Part shown: positions 17,948-26,491 of the stretch, piece by piece | Position numbering within the stretch: position 1 is the first letter of the stretch | Layout: every line of letters starts with the position of its first letter | Assembly: GCF_003994255.1 (NCBI RefSeq) | Contig: NZ_ML133852.1 | Coordinates: 248,001-312,000, forward strand | Origin: Brachybacterium paraconglomeratum | Lineage (GTDB): Bacteria > Actinomycetota > Actinomycetes > Actinomycetales > Dermabacteraceae | Direction of reading: 5' to 3' | Length of the DNA stretch: 64,000 nucleotides | Program-made: the position numbers and the translations under genes | Notes under the pieces: model-generated | Database searches by the model: none | Told to the model about the DNA's origin: nothing | The model's input: only the letters and a program-made list of their open reading frames with translations

Positions 17948-19336
17948 ATGGACGAGGACCTCTTCTCGCTGGGTGGTGATGCGCCCGCGCCGCGCACACT
18001 GTCGGACCGCAACGTCGACCACCGCGCCCCGCTCGCAGTGCGGATGCGCCCCCGCACCCTCGAGGAGATCGTCGGCCAGCACGCGGCGCTGGAGCCCGGC
18101 AGCCCGCTGCGCCGCCTGGTCTCCACCGACGACTCCCGCACCGCGCCGAGCTCCGTGATCCTGTGGGGACCGCCCGGCACCGGCAAGACCACCCTCGCCT
18201 ATGTCGTCGCGCAGTCCGGCGACCGCGAGTTCGTCGAGGTCTCCGCCGTGCTCGCCGGGGTCAAGGACATCCGCGACGTGGTGGACCAGGCCCGCTCCCG
18301 GCTGCGCACCGTCGGCCGCGAGACCGTCCTCTTCGTGGACGAGGTCCACCGCTTCTCGAAGTCGCAGCAGGACGCGCTGCTGCCGAGCGTCGAGAACCGC
18401 TGGGTCACCCTCGTCGCCGCGACCACCGAGAACCCCTACTTCTCGGTGATCTCCCCGCTGCTGTCGCGCTCGATCGTGCTCACCCTCGAGCCGCTCGCAC
18501 GGGAGGACCTCGACACCCTCGTGGACCGCGCGCTCACCGACGAGCGAGGGCTCGGCGGCGCCGTCACCCTCACGGGCGACGCCCGCGAGGCGCTGCTGCG
18601 GCTCGGCGGCGGGGACGCCCGCAAGATCCTCACCTCCCTCGAGGCGGCCGCCGCCGCGGCCCTGATGAAGGAGTCCAAGGAGATCGACGCGGCCACCCTC
18701 TCCCAGGCCGTGAACCGGGCCGCGCTGCGCTACGACCGCGGCGGCGACCAGCACTACGACGTCACCAGCGCCTTCATCAAATCCATGCGCGGCAGCGACG
18801 TCGACGCCTCCCTCCACTACCTCGCCCGCATGATCGAGGCGGGGGAGGACCCCCGCTTCATCGCCCGACGCGTCGTGATCGCCGCGAGCGAGGAGGTGGG
18901 CATGGCCGACCCCGCCGCGCTGCAGGTCGCGGTCTCGGCGATGCAGGCCGTGCAGATGCTCGGCATGCCCGAGGGGCGCATCCCGCTCGCCCAGGCCGTC
19001 GTCCACATCGCCACCGCCCCGAAGTCCAACGCCTCCTACAAGGCGCTGGACGCCGCGATCGCGGACGTCCGCGCCGGCAAGGGCCAGGGCGTCCCCGCCC
19101 ACCTGCGCGATGCCCACTACTCGGGAGCGAAGAAGCTCGGACACGGGGTCGAGTACCAGTACGCCCACGACGCCCCGCACGCCGTGGTCGCCCAGCAGTA
19201 CGCGCCCGACGACCTCGTCGGCACCCGCTACTACCATCCCAAGGGCCACGGACACGAGGAGGTCACGAGCCGCCGGGTCGAGGCGCTGCGCCGCATCCTG
19301 GACCAGGCTCCGCCCCCGCCCGGCGCAGGCGCGTGA
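17948..19336 (+). CDS. rarA: Replication-associated recombination protein A (AAA ATPase, RarA/MgsA)
   Basis: Acts at stalled forks. 462 aa. N-terminal AAA module: RMRPRTLEEIVGQ, Walker A GPPGTGKTT, Walker B and sensor region ETVLFVDEVHRFSKSQQDALLPSVE, TTENPYFSV. C-terminal tetramerisation region typical of RarA/WRNIP1: DVTSAFIKSMRGSDVDASLHYLARM, EEVGMADP, and the end GTRYYHPKGHG. Precedes rpsD and alaS, the usual actinobacterial order. Likely leaderless. Confidence 0.95.
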   Translation: MDEDLFSLGGDAPAPRTLSDRNVDHRAPLAVRMRPRTLEEIVGQHAALEPGSPLRRLVSTDDSRTAPSSVILWGPPGTGKTTLAYVVAQSGDREFVEVSAVLAGVKDIRDVVDQARSRLRTVGRETVLFVDEVHRFSKSQQDALLPSVENRWVTLVAATTENPYFSVISPLLSRSIVLTLEPLAREDLDTLVDRALTDERGLGGAVTLTGDAREALLRLGGGDARKILTSLEAAAAAALMKESKEIDAATLSQAVNRAALRYDRGGDQHYDVTSAFIKSMRGSDVDASLHYLARMIEAGEDPRFIARRVVIAASEEVGMADPAALQVAVSAMQAVQMLGMPEGRIPLAQAVVHIATAPKSNASYKALDAAIADVRAGKGQGVPAHLRDAHYSGAKKLGHGVEYQYAHDAPHAVVAQQYAPDDLVGTRYYHPKGHGHEEVTSRRVEALRRILDQAPPPPGAGA

Positions 19337-19468
19337 GGCACTCCACAGGAAGCCCGGTGTGACCAGCCCCGTCGGACATGGACCCGGACGGGGGCGTGCG
19401 GTAGAGTCGGTCGCTGAATCCGCGGCTGCAAGACTGGATTCACCACACGCGAACAAGAGGTATACCTC

Positions 19469-20095
19469 GTGACCAACGTCACCCGTGCGCGCCGCCAGGC
19501 GCGTCTGTCCCGAGCCCTCGGGCTCCCGCTCACCCCGAAGTCGGTCAAGTACTTCGAGAAGCGCCCGTACCCCCCGGGCGAGCACGGCCGCGCCCGTCGC
19601 CGCACCGAGTCCGACTACGCGGTCCGCCTCAAGGAGAAGCAGCGTCTGCGCGCGCAGTACGCCCTCCGCGAGAAGCAGATGCACCGCGCCTACCTGGACG
19701 CCAAGAAGCAGCCGGGCCTGACCGGCGAGTCGATGGTCGAGCTGCTGGAGATGCGCCTGGACGCGCTCGTCCTGCGCGCCGGCTTCGCCCGCACCATCCT
19801 CCAGGCCCGCCAGGCCGTCGTGCACCGCCACATCCTGGTCGACGGCCAGCTGGTGGACCGCCCCTCCTTCCGCGTCGCGCCCGGCCAGACCATCCAGGTC
19901 AAGCCGAAGTCGCAGGCCATGGAGCCCTTCCAGATCGCCGCCGAGGGCGGGAACTCCGACGTGCTCGCGTCGGTCCCCTCCTACCTCTCCGTCGAGCTGC
20001 CCGAGCTGAAGGCCCAGCTCGTCTCGCGCCCCAAGCGCGCCGAGGTCCCCGTCACGGTCGACGTCCAGATGGTCGTCGAGTACTACGCGCGCTGA
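19469..20095 (+). CDS. rpsD: 30S ribosomal protein S4
   Basis: 208 aa, GTG start. Primary 16S rRNA binder. Typical stretches: RQARLSRALGLPLTPKSVKYFEKRPYPPGEHG-like N-terminus, the S4 RNA-binding domain with LEMRLDALVLRAGFARTI and RQAVVHRHILVDG. It lacks the four-cysteine zinc finger (the C-minus form common in actinobacteria). Stand-alone, not in the alpha operon, again usual for the group. A TAGAGT hexamer at 19402-19407 leaves a leader of about 55 nt in which S4 autoregulation is possible but unproven. Confidence 0.97.
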   Translation: MTNVTRARRQARLSRALGLPLTPKSVKYFEKRPYPPGEHGRARRRTESDYAVRLKEKQRLRAQYALREKQMHRAYLDAKKQPGLTGESMVELLEMRLDALVLRAGFARTILQARQAVVHRHILVDGQLVDRPSFRVAPGQTIQVKPKSQAMEPFQIAAEGGNSDVLASVPSYLSVELPELKAQLVSRPKRAEVPVTVDVQMVVEYYAR

Positions 20096-20117
20096 CCTCT
20101 CCTCTCCGCGGCGCGAC

Positions 20118-20157
20118 AGGCCCCGGCGGGTGTACTCCGGTACCCTGACCGGGGCCT
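20118..20157 (+). terminator. Hairpin terminator after rpsD
   Basis: AGGCCCCGG (20118-20126) pairs with CCGGGGCCT (20149-20157), 9 bp, followed by TCGTGT. A TACCCT hexamer sits within the loop (20141-20146), so terminator and an alaS promoter element may overlap. Confidence 0.7.
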
Positions 20158-20249
20158 TCGTGTCCGCAGTGCCGGCCGCACCACGGCCGTCCGCCCCACA
20201 GCATCCCGCCGCGCCGCCGACGCGGCTCCAGGAAGGACATCCCGCACCC

Positions 20250-22958
20250 ATGCGCACCTCCGAGATCCACCGGCGGTTCCTCGCCCACTTCGAGAAGAAG
20301 GCGCACGAGGTCGTGCCCAGCACCTCGCTGGTCTCGAACGACCCCTCGATCCTCTTCACGATCGCCGGCATGGTCCCGTTCATCCCGTACATCGTCGGCA
20401 CCGAGAAGGCGCCCTACGACCGTGCGGTGAGCGTGCAGAAGTGCATCCGCACCAACGACATCGAGAACGTCGGGCGCACCACCCGCCACGGCACGTTCTT
20501 CCAGATGGCCGGGAACTTCTCCTTCGGCGACTACTTCAAGACCGGCGCGATCGACTTCTCCTGGGAGCTGCTGACCTCCTCCGTCGACGACGGCGGCTTC
20601 GGCCTCGAGCCCGAGCGGCTCTGGATCACCCTGTGGGAGCAGGACCAGGAGTCCTACGACCACCTCGTGCAGGTCATCGGCCTGGACCCCGCGCGGATCG
20701 TGCAGCTGCCCTGGGAGGAGAGCTGCTGGGACACCGGCCAGCCCGGCCCCGCCGGCTCCACCGGCGAGTGGTACTACGACCGCGGCCCGGAATACGGCCC
20801 CGACGCCCCCACCGGCCGCCTGCCCCAGTGGCCCGGCGACGAGCGCGCCGAGGACCGCTATCTCGAGATCTGGAACCTCGTCTTCGACCAGTTCCTGCGC
20901 GGTCCGGGCAAGGGCAAGGACTACGAGCTGCTCGGCGAGCTCGACCAGAAGGCGATCGACACCGGCCTCGGGGTCGAGCGCCTCGCCTACCTGCTTCAGG
21001 GCAAGCAGAACATGTACGAGATCGACCAGATCTTCCCCGTCATCGAGAAGGTGCAGGAGCTCTCCGGCCGCCGCTACGGCGCGGACGCGGAGGACGACGT
21101 CCACCTGCGCATCATCGGCGACCACGTGCGCAGCGCGCTGATGCTCGTCGGCGACGGCGTGCGCCCCGGCAACGAGGGCCGCGGCTACGTGCTGCGCCGC
21201 CTCATCCGTCGCGCCGTGCGCTCGCTGCGCCTGCTGGGCTACGCCGAGCCGTCGATGCCGCACCTGCTGCCGATCTCCAAGGACCTCATGGCCGAGTCCT
21301 ATCCGGAGCTCGAGGCCGACTTCCCGCGGATCGCCGAGATCGTCTACGCCGAGGAGGAGACCTTCCGACGCACCCTCGAGACCGGCACCGCGATCTTCGA
21401 CCAGGTCGCGAAGAGCGCCGCGGCCGACGGCGGGCGCGTGCTGCCCGGCGACGAGGCATTCAAGCTCCACGACACCTACGGCTTCCCGATCGACCTGACC
21501 ATGGAGATGGCCGCCGAGGTCGGGCTCCAGGTCGACGAGGACGCCTTCCGCTCCGCGATGCAGGAGCAGCGCGAGCGCGCCCGCGCCGACGCGGCCGCGA
21601 AGAAGACCGGCCACACCGACACCGGGCTGTACAACCGCCTGCTCTCCGAGCGCGGCGGCGAGGTCCCGTTCCTCGGCTACACCGAGGACACCGTCGCCAC
21701 CACCGTCGAGTCCGTGCTCGTCGACGGCGCGCTCGTGGACTCCGTCCAGGCGCCCGCGCAGGTCGAGGTCGTGCTCGCCTCGACCCCGTTCTACGCCGAG
21801 TCCGGCGGCCAGCTCGCCGACCAGGGCAGCATCGCGCTGACCGGCGGCGGACTGGTCGAGGTCGATGACGTGCAGAAGCCGGTGAAGGGCCTGATCGTCC
21901 ACCGCGGCCGCCTCGTCGAGGGCGAGCTCGCCCCCGGCGTCTCCGCCATCGCGTCGATCGATCGCGACCGACGCGGGGCGATCGCCCGCGCCCACACCGC
22001 CACGCACATGGTCCACGAGTCCCTGCGCGAGGAGCTCGGCCACGGCGCGACCCAGGCCGGCTCCGAGAACTCGCCCGGCCGGATGCGCTTCGACTTCCGC
22101 TACAGCCAGGCCGTGCCGAAGTCCGTGCTCGAGCAGATCGAGGGACGCGTCAACACCCTCCTGCAGGAGGAGCTCACCGTCACCGATCAGCAGATGCCGA
22201 TCGACGAGGCGAGGGCGCTCGGCGCCCAGGCGCTGTTCGGCGAGAAGTACGGCGACATCGTGCGCGTCGTCTCCATCGGCGGGGACTGGTCCCGCGAGCT
22301 CTGCGGCGGCACCCACGTCGCGAGCACCGGCGCGATCGGCACCGTCCAGCTGATGGGCGAGGCCTCGATCGGCTCGGGCGTGCGCCGCGTCGACGCGCTC
22401 GTGGGCCTGTCCGCCTACCGTCACCAGGCCAAGTCCCATGCCCTGGTCTCCCAGCTCTCCGAGATGCTGAAGGTCGGCTCCGCCGAGGAGCTGCCCGAGC
22501 GCGTCCGCTCCCTCACCCAGCGGATGAAGGACATGGAGAAGCAGCTCGCGACGCTCCGCGGCCAGCAGCTGCAGGCCGAGGCGGGCCGCCTGGTAGACAG
22601 CGCCCAGGACGTCTCCGGCGTGCGCGTGCTGCTGCACGACGCGGGGGAGGGCGTCGCCGCCGGCGACCTGCGCACTCTCGCTACCGACCTGCGCGCCCGC
22701 CTCGGCGAGGACGCGCCCGTCGTGGTCGCCGTGGCCGGGCACGAGGGCGGTCGCGCCGCCCTCGTGATCGCCACCAGCGCCGGCGCCCGCGACCTCGGCC
22801 TCGCGGCCGGGACCCTGCTGCGCACCGGCGCGGAGGCCATGGGCGGCCGCGGCGGCGGCAAGCCCGACCTCGCCCAGGGCGGCGGAGGCGAGCCGGCCCG
22901 CATCGCCGAGGCGCTCGGCGCGGTGCGCGGCGCGATCGAGGAGGCGCGGACCGCATGA
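20250..22958 (+). CDS. alaS: Alanyl-tRNA synthetase
   Basis: Charges tRNA-Ala and clears mischarged Ser/Gly. 902 aa from ATG 20250 behind GGAAGGA; the frame upstream to 20130 is open but unconserved. N-terminal class II core: RTSEIHRRFLAHFEKKAHEV, KCIRTNDIENVGRTTRHGTF, FQMAGNFSFGDYFK. Editing domain: HTATHMVHESLRE (HxxxH) and ELCGGTHVASTG with the zinc-site C/H pair. C-terminal C-Ala domain ends in GGRGGGKPDLAQGGG. Its stop overlaps ruvX, and ruvX-mltG-aroE follow with overlaps: one operon. Confidence 0.97.
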   Translation: MRTSEIHRRFLAHFEKKAHEVVPSTSLVSNDPSILFTIAGMVPFIPYIVGTEKAPYDRAVSVQKCIRTNDIENVGRTTRHGTFFQMAGNFSFGDYFKTGAIDFSWELLTSSVDDGGFGLEPERLWITLWEQDQESYDHLVQVIGLDPARIVQLPWEESCWDTGQPGPAGSTGEWYYDRGPEYGPDAPTGRLPQWPGDERAEDRYLEIWNLVFDQFLRGPGKGKDYELLGELDQKAIDTGLGVERLAYLLQGKQNMYEIDQIFPVIEKVQELSGRRYGADAEDDVHLRIIGDHVRSALMLVGDGVRPGNEGRGYVLRRLIRRAVRSLRLLGYAEPSMPHLLPISKDLMAESYPELEADFPRIAEIVYAEEETFRRTLETGTAIFDQVAKSAAADGGRVLPGDEAFKLHDTYGFPIDLTMEMAAEVGLQVDEDAFRSAMQEQRERARADAAAKKTGHTDTGLYNRLLSERGGEVPFLGYTEDTVATTVESVLVDGALVDSVQAPAQVEVVLASTPFYAESGGQLADQGSIALTGGGLVEVDDVQKPVKGLIVHRGRLVEGELAPGVSAIASIDRDRRGAIARAHTATHMVHESLREELGHGATQAGSENSPGRMRFDFRYSQAVPKSVLEQIEGRVNTLLQEELTVTDQQMPIDEARALGAQALFGEKYGDIVRVVSIGGDWSRELCGGTHVASTGAIGTVQLMGEASIGSGVRRVDALVGLSAYRHQAKSHALVSQLSEMLKVGSAEELPERVRSLTQRMKDMEKQLATLRGQQLQAEAGRLVDSAQDVSGVRVLLHDAGEGVAAGDLRTLATDLRARLGEDAPVVVAVAGHEGGRAALVIATSAGARDLGLAAGTLLRTGAEAMGGRGGGKPDLAQGGGGEPARIAEALGAVRGAIEEARTA

Positions 22959-23494
22959 GCGGCCCGGTCGACGCCGAGGCGCCGACGGGCCTCCCGCGCG
23001 GGGTGAGGCTCGGCGTGGACGTCGGAGACGTCCGCGTCGGGCTCGCCCGCAGCGATCTCGACGGGCTCATCGCCACGCCGATCGAGACCCTCGAGCGCGA
23101 CTCGGCGGCGCGCCGTGTCGTCCAGGAGGCTCTCGAGCTCGACGCCCATGTCATCATGGTCGGGCTCCCGCGGTCCCTGGACGGGACCGAGGGCGCGGCC
23201 GCGACGAAGGCGCGCGTCTTCGCCGCGGAGCTCGTGACGCTGCTGGTCGCGGCCTCACGGCAGATCGAGGTCCGCCTGATCGACGAGCGACTGACCACCG
23301 TGTCCGCGCACAAGGTGCTGCACAGCTCCGGGCGCAAGGGTCGTCGCCATCGCCAGGTCGTGGACCAGGTCGCCGCCGTGATGATCCTCCAGCAGGCCCT
23401 GGACCTCGAGAGGTCCACCGGGCGGCGCGGCGGCGAGCTCGTCGAGGAGCCGCCGAGCACGACCTCGCAGGACCCGACCGAGGAGGACAGCTGA
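22955..23494 (+). CDS. ruvX: Holliday junction resolvase-like/pre-16S rRNA nuclease YqgF
   Basis: 179 aa. RNase H-fold protein; YqgF family members process the 16S rRNA 5' end and are also described as resolvases. First strand motif LGVDVGDVRVGLA carries the first catalytic Asp, VGLPRSLDGTEG follows, then VRLIDERLTTVSA and the C-terminal VVDQVAAVMILQQAL with the third acidic residue. Overlaps alaS by 4 bp (ATGA) and touches mltG (TGATG). Confidence 0.93.
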   Translation: MSGPVDAEAPTGLPRGVRLGVDVGDVRVGLARSDLDGLIATPIETLERDSAARRVVQEALELDAHVIMVGLPRSLDGTEGAAATKARVFAAELVTLLVAASRQIEVRLIDERLTTVSAHKVLHSSGRKGRRHRQVVDQVAAVMILQQALDLERSTGRRGGELVEEPPSTTSQDPTEEDS

Positions 23495-24681
23495 TGAAGG
23501 ACGAGCACCACTCCTTCGACGAGCTCGCCGAGGCGCAGGACCCCGAGGACGGCGGATCGGGCGCTCCTCGTCCCCGCCGCGGCGGGCATCGCGGCGAGCC
23601 GCGCCGCCGACGCGGCGGGTTCTTCCGCTCGCTGCTGCCCGTGCTGCTCGTCCTCGCCGTGGTCGGCGCCCTCGCCGTCGGCGGATTCCAGGGGTACCGG
23701 TGGGTCACCGCGAACGTCAGCGTCGAGGACGAGGCCCCGGAGTTCGAAGGGCCCGGGAGCGGGGAGGCGCTCGTCGAGGTCGGCGAGGGCGACACCGGCA
23801 CGGACATCGCCGCGACCCTCGTCGAGGAGGGCGTCATCAAGACCTCCGCGCCGTTCATCACGCTGTTCTCCTCCACCCAGGACGCCTCGAAGATCGAGCC
23901 GGGCGTGTACCGCCTGAAGCAGGAGATGACCTCCGCCGACGCGCTGACCATGCTGATGGACCCGGAGAACCTCGCCGGGCACCGCGTGATCGTCCCCGAG
24001 GGGCTGCGCCTCACCCAGATCTGGGCGCTGCTCTCCGAGGAGACCGGCATCCCGGTGGAGGAGTTCGAGGCCGCCGCGAAGGACTACACCTCCTACGGCA
24101 TCCCGAAGAACAAGGCCGGCACCCTCGAGGGCTACCTCTGGCCCGGCCGCTACGACATCCTCGAGGAGCACACCGCCGAGGACGTGATCGAGATGATGTG
24201 GGGCCGGATGGAGGAGCAGCTCACCGAGCGCGAGATCCCGAAGGACCAGTGGCACACCACCCTCACCTACGCCTCCCTCGCGGAGATGGAGGTGCGCAAC
24301 CCGGAGGACTACGGGAAGGTCGTGCGCACGATCCACAACCGCCTCGAGGGCACCGGCGAGGCCAAGGGCTCGCCGATGAAGCTCCAGTTCGACTCGACCG
24401 TCCACTACGTCACGGGGAAGTCCGCGAGCGTCGGCACCACCGATGCGGAGCGCGCCACCGACAGCCCCTACAACACCTACCTCAAGGACGGCCTGCCGCC
24501 CGGGCCGATCGCCGCGCCCGGCGCCCAGGCGCTCGACGCGGCCGCGGACCCGCCCGAGGGGGACTGGCTCTACTTCGTCGCCGTCAACACCGACACCGGC
24601 GAGACCAAGTTCGCGGCCACCTGGGCCGAGCACGAGGAGAACGTCAAGGAGTGGCAGGCATGGGCGGCCTCGAACGGATGA
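23494..24681 (+). CDS. mltG: Endolytic murein transglycosylase
   Basis: Membrane-bound enzyme that cuts nascent glycan strands. 395 aa: cytoplasmic tail rich in R/E/D (residues 1-43), one transmembrane helix (about 45-66), LysM-like subdomain, then the YceG catalytic domain with GTLEGYLWPGRYDI, YASLAEMEVRNPEDYGKV (catalytic Glu region), FDSTVHYVTGK and SPYNTYLKDGLPPGPIAAPG, all in the family order. Adjacent to ruvX and aroE as in most actinobacteria; stop overlaps aroE by 4 bp. Confidence 0.94.
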   Translation: MKDEHHSFDELAEAQDPEDGGSGAPRPRRGGHRGEPRRRRGGFFRSLLPVLLVLAVVGALAVGGFQGYRWVTANVSVEDEAPEFEGPGSGEALVEVGEGDTGTDIAATLVEEGVIKTSAPFITLFSSTQDASKIEPGVYRLKQEMTSADALTMLMDPENLAGHRVIVPEGLRLTQIWALLSEETGIPVEEFEAAAKDYTSYGIPKNKAGTLEGYLWPGRYDILEEHTAEDVIEMMWGRMEEQLTEREIPKDQWHTTLTYASLAEMEVRNPEDYGKVVRTIHNRLEGTGEAKGSPMKLQFDSTVHYVTGKSASVGTTDAERATDSPYNTYLKDGLPPGPIAAPGAQALDAAADPPEGDWLYFVAVNTDTGETKFAATWAEHEENVKEWQAWAASNG

Positions 24682-25556
24682 CCTCCGCGGCCCCGCTGCG
24701 CCGCTTCGCGGTGATCGGGTCTCCCGTCGGCCATTCGCTCTCCCCGGTGCTGCACGGCGCCGCATACCGGGCGCTCGGCGTGGACGACGCCCGCTACGAG
24801 CGCTTCGAGGTCGGGGCGGGGGAGCTGCCCGCCTTCCTCGCCGACGGGCCCGGGCGCGAGCTCGAGGGCCTCTCGGTCACCATGCCCGGCAAGCCCGAGG
24901 CCTTCGCCCTCGCCGCCGAGCACGACGAGGTCTCCCGGCGGCTCGGCGTGGCCAACACCCTGCTGCGCCGCCCCGGCGGCACCTGGCGGGCCGAGAACCA
25001 CGATGTGCACGGGATCGCCGCGACCCTGCGCGACCACGGCGCCCGGTCCGTGGACACCGGCGGCGTGGTGGGCTCGGGGGCGACCGCGCTCAGCGCGCTC
25101 GCGGCGCTGCTCGACCTCGGCGCCGCCACCGTCCTGCTCACCGCCCGCAGCGCCGAGAAGCTCGCGCCGCTGCACCGCTTCGCCCAGGAGGCCGGCGCCG
25201 AGGCGGTCGAGATCCCCTGGTCCTCGCACCACGAGGTGCTGCGGGCCGACGCAGTCGTCAGCGCCCTCGCGGTCGAGGGTGCCCGTGCCGTCGCCGCCGC
25301 CTGGGAGGCCCGCGGCGACGCCGGGATCACGCCGCCGCGGGTGCTGCTCGACGTGCTCTACGACCCGTGGCCCGCCCCCGTCGCCGCCGTCGTGCAGCAG
25401 GCCGGGGGAGAGGTCGCCGACGGCCTCGAGATGCTCGCCCACCAGGCCGACATGCAGGTGCGCTCGATGCTGCACGTCCCCGCCGCCCCGGTCGCGACGA
25501 TGCTCGCCGCCGCCCGGGACGAGCTCGCACGGCGCCGGGGGAGCGCCGGGCGCTGA
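24678..25556 (+). CDS. aroE: Shikimate dehydrogenase
   Basis: Reduces 3-dehydroshikimate with NADPH. 292 aa from ATG 24678 (ATGA overlap with mltG). Substrate motif VIGSPVGHSLSPVLH, catalytic Lys in LSVTMPGKPEA, the Asp of ENHDVHG (usually NTDG; the Asp is kept, the Asn moved to His) and dinucleotide motif GGVVGSGATALSAL are visible, with the terminal substrate motif DGLEMLAHQADMQ. In relatives aroC/aroK/aroB usually follow; here the gene order breaks and a variable block begins. Confidence 0.93.
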   Translation: MTSAAPLRRFAVIGSPVGHSLSPVLHGAAYRALGVDDARYERFEVGAGELPAFLADGPGRELEGLSVTMPGKPEAFALAAEHDEVSRRLGVANTLLRRPGGTWRAENHDVHGIAATLRDHGARSVDTGGVVGSGATALSALAALLDLGAATVLLTARSAEKLAPLHRFAQEAGAEAVEIPWSSHHEVLRADAVVSALAVEGARAVAAAWEARGDAGITPPRVLLDVLYDPWPAPVAAVVQQAGGEVADGLEMLAHQADMQVRSMLHVPAAPVATMLAAARDELARRRGSAGR

Positions 25557-25574
25557 GCGCGCTCCGCGCCACCC

Positions 25575-25604
25575 TTGTCCACCCAGGTAAAGACGGGGTA
25601 AAGT
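25575..25604 (+). promoter_or_regulatory. Putative promoter TTGTCC-N18-TAAAGT with overlapping 11-bp-spaced GGTAAAG repeats
   Basis: -35 TTGTCC at 25575-25580 and -10 TAAAGT at 25599-25604. GGTAAAG occurs at 25586 and 25597, one helical turn apart, inside the spacer and -10, which suggests an activator or repressor site for the gene at 25662. Confidence 0.5.
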
Positions 25605-25661
25605 GACGCGCGTCGCAGGGGCCCCTCCGGGCCCCGGGACGAGCGGGAGGGGACGGGCGGC

Positions 25662-26090
25662 ATGGAGCTGGCGAAGGACGGCCTGAACGGCGGCACGACG
25701 GCGCAGGACGCCGAGGGGACGGAGGCTGCACGGCAGGTGATCCCCTCCCCGGATGCCATGACCGCGACGTCGATCCCCGCAGACCTCTCGACGGCCGCGC
25801 TGCGCCGCTGCACCGCCCTGGCCACCCGCGCCCGCGCCGATCTGCTCACGCGCGGCCGACACGACGCCGCCGCCCAGCTCGCCGCGCTCCTCGAGGAGAT
25901 GGGGAGCTGGGAGGCGTCGCACCTCGTCGACCCCGATCCGACCATGGTCGTGCTCGCCGCCGCTGCGCTCCAGGACCTGGCCGACCGCCTGCCGGTCCCG
26001 GCCCCGGCCGGCCTCGAGGAGCGGATCGAGCTCGTCCTGGCCGTCCTGCACGCCGTGATGGATCGGGGCCGGGTGGGCGCCACGGCGTGA
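25662..26090 (+). CDS. Hypothetical protein
   Basis: 142 aa, ATG with GGGAGGGGA upstream. No family recognised. The first 45 residues are polar and probably disordered; residues about 45-135 form helices rich in Ala/Leu with regular acidic and basic positions (ALRRCTALATRARADLLTRG, AAQLAALLEEMGSWEASHL), suggesting a small helical bundle. No membrane segment, no signal peptide, no cysteine pair beyond a single Cys near residue 50. It lies alone between aroE and tRNA-Leu. Coding is supported by codon use (G/C at third positions) and a recognisable promoter. Confidence 0.6.
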   Translation: MELAKDGLNGGTTAQDAEGTEAARQVIPSPDAMTATSIPADLSTAALRRCTALATRARADLLTRGRHDAAAQLAALLEEMGSWEASHLVDPDPTMVVLAAAALQDLADRLPVPAPAGLEERIELVLAVLHAVMDRGRVGATA

Positions 26091-26180
26091 TTGTCTTCAC
26101 GTTCACCCTGGCAGAGGCGCTTTCTGGTGCGGAGCGAAGTCCGGACCGTGCTACTGTTCTCAAGTCAGCACGACGCACCT

Positions 26181-26266
26181 GTCCGGGTGGCGGAATTGGT
26201 AGACGCGCTAGCTTGAGGTGCTAGTGCCCGCTTTAGGGCGTGGGGGTTCAAGTCCCCCCTCGGACA
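26181..26266 (+). tRNA. tRNA-Leu (anticodon GAG)
   Basis: Class II tRNA. Acceptor stem GTCCGGG pairs with CTCGGAC (one G-U), D-arm GGCGGAATTGGTAGACGC, anticodon stem CTAGC/GCTAG with loop TTGAGGT giving anticodon GAG, a long variable arm TGCCCGCTTTAGGGCG, T-arm with GGTTCAAGTCC. CCA is encoded at 26267-26269. GAG reads the CTC codon that dominates this genome, so it should be a heavily used leucine tRNA. A TACTGT hexamer at 26152-26157 is a plausible -10. Confidence 0.97.
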
Positions 26267-26272
26267 CCACAG

Positions 26273-26309
26273 GGAAGGCCCCGGTTCACTCGATGAGCCG
26301 GGGCCTTCC
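26273..26309 (+). terminator. Terminator of tRNA-Leu
   Basis: Perfect 12-bp stem GGAAGGCCCCGG / CCGGGGCCTTCC with a 13-nt loop, four bases after the encoded CCA. Bases 26310-26491 beyond it hold no ORF I can support. Confidence 0.85.
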
Positions 26310-26491
26310 GCATGTCCGGTTCCCTGCGTCCCGAGGGACGACCGGTCCCGGGCGGCGAGGCGACCTGTCTGACAGGATGAGCAGTCGGCGGCTGCCCCGT
26401 CCGGCGTCGGCGCCGGCCCGCAGCCCGACCGCGTTCCCAGGACCCCGCCCCGCGCGGCGTCCCTCCGTCCCTTCCCCCCAAGGAGAACCTC

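Noticed and set aside
19402..19468. S4 autoregulatory RNA upstream of rpsD
   Set aside because: The leader is short and I cannot see a pseudoknot resembling 16S rRNA with confidence.
26181..26309. tRNA-Leu as a prophage or island attachment site
   Set aside because: No integrase gene and no second copy of the tRNA 3' end seen downstream within the window.
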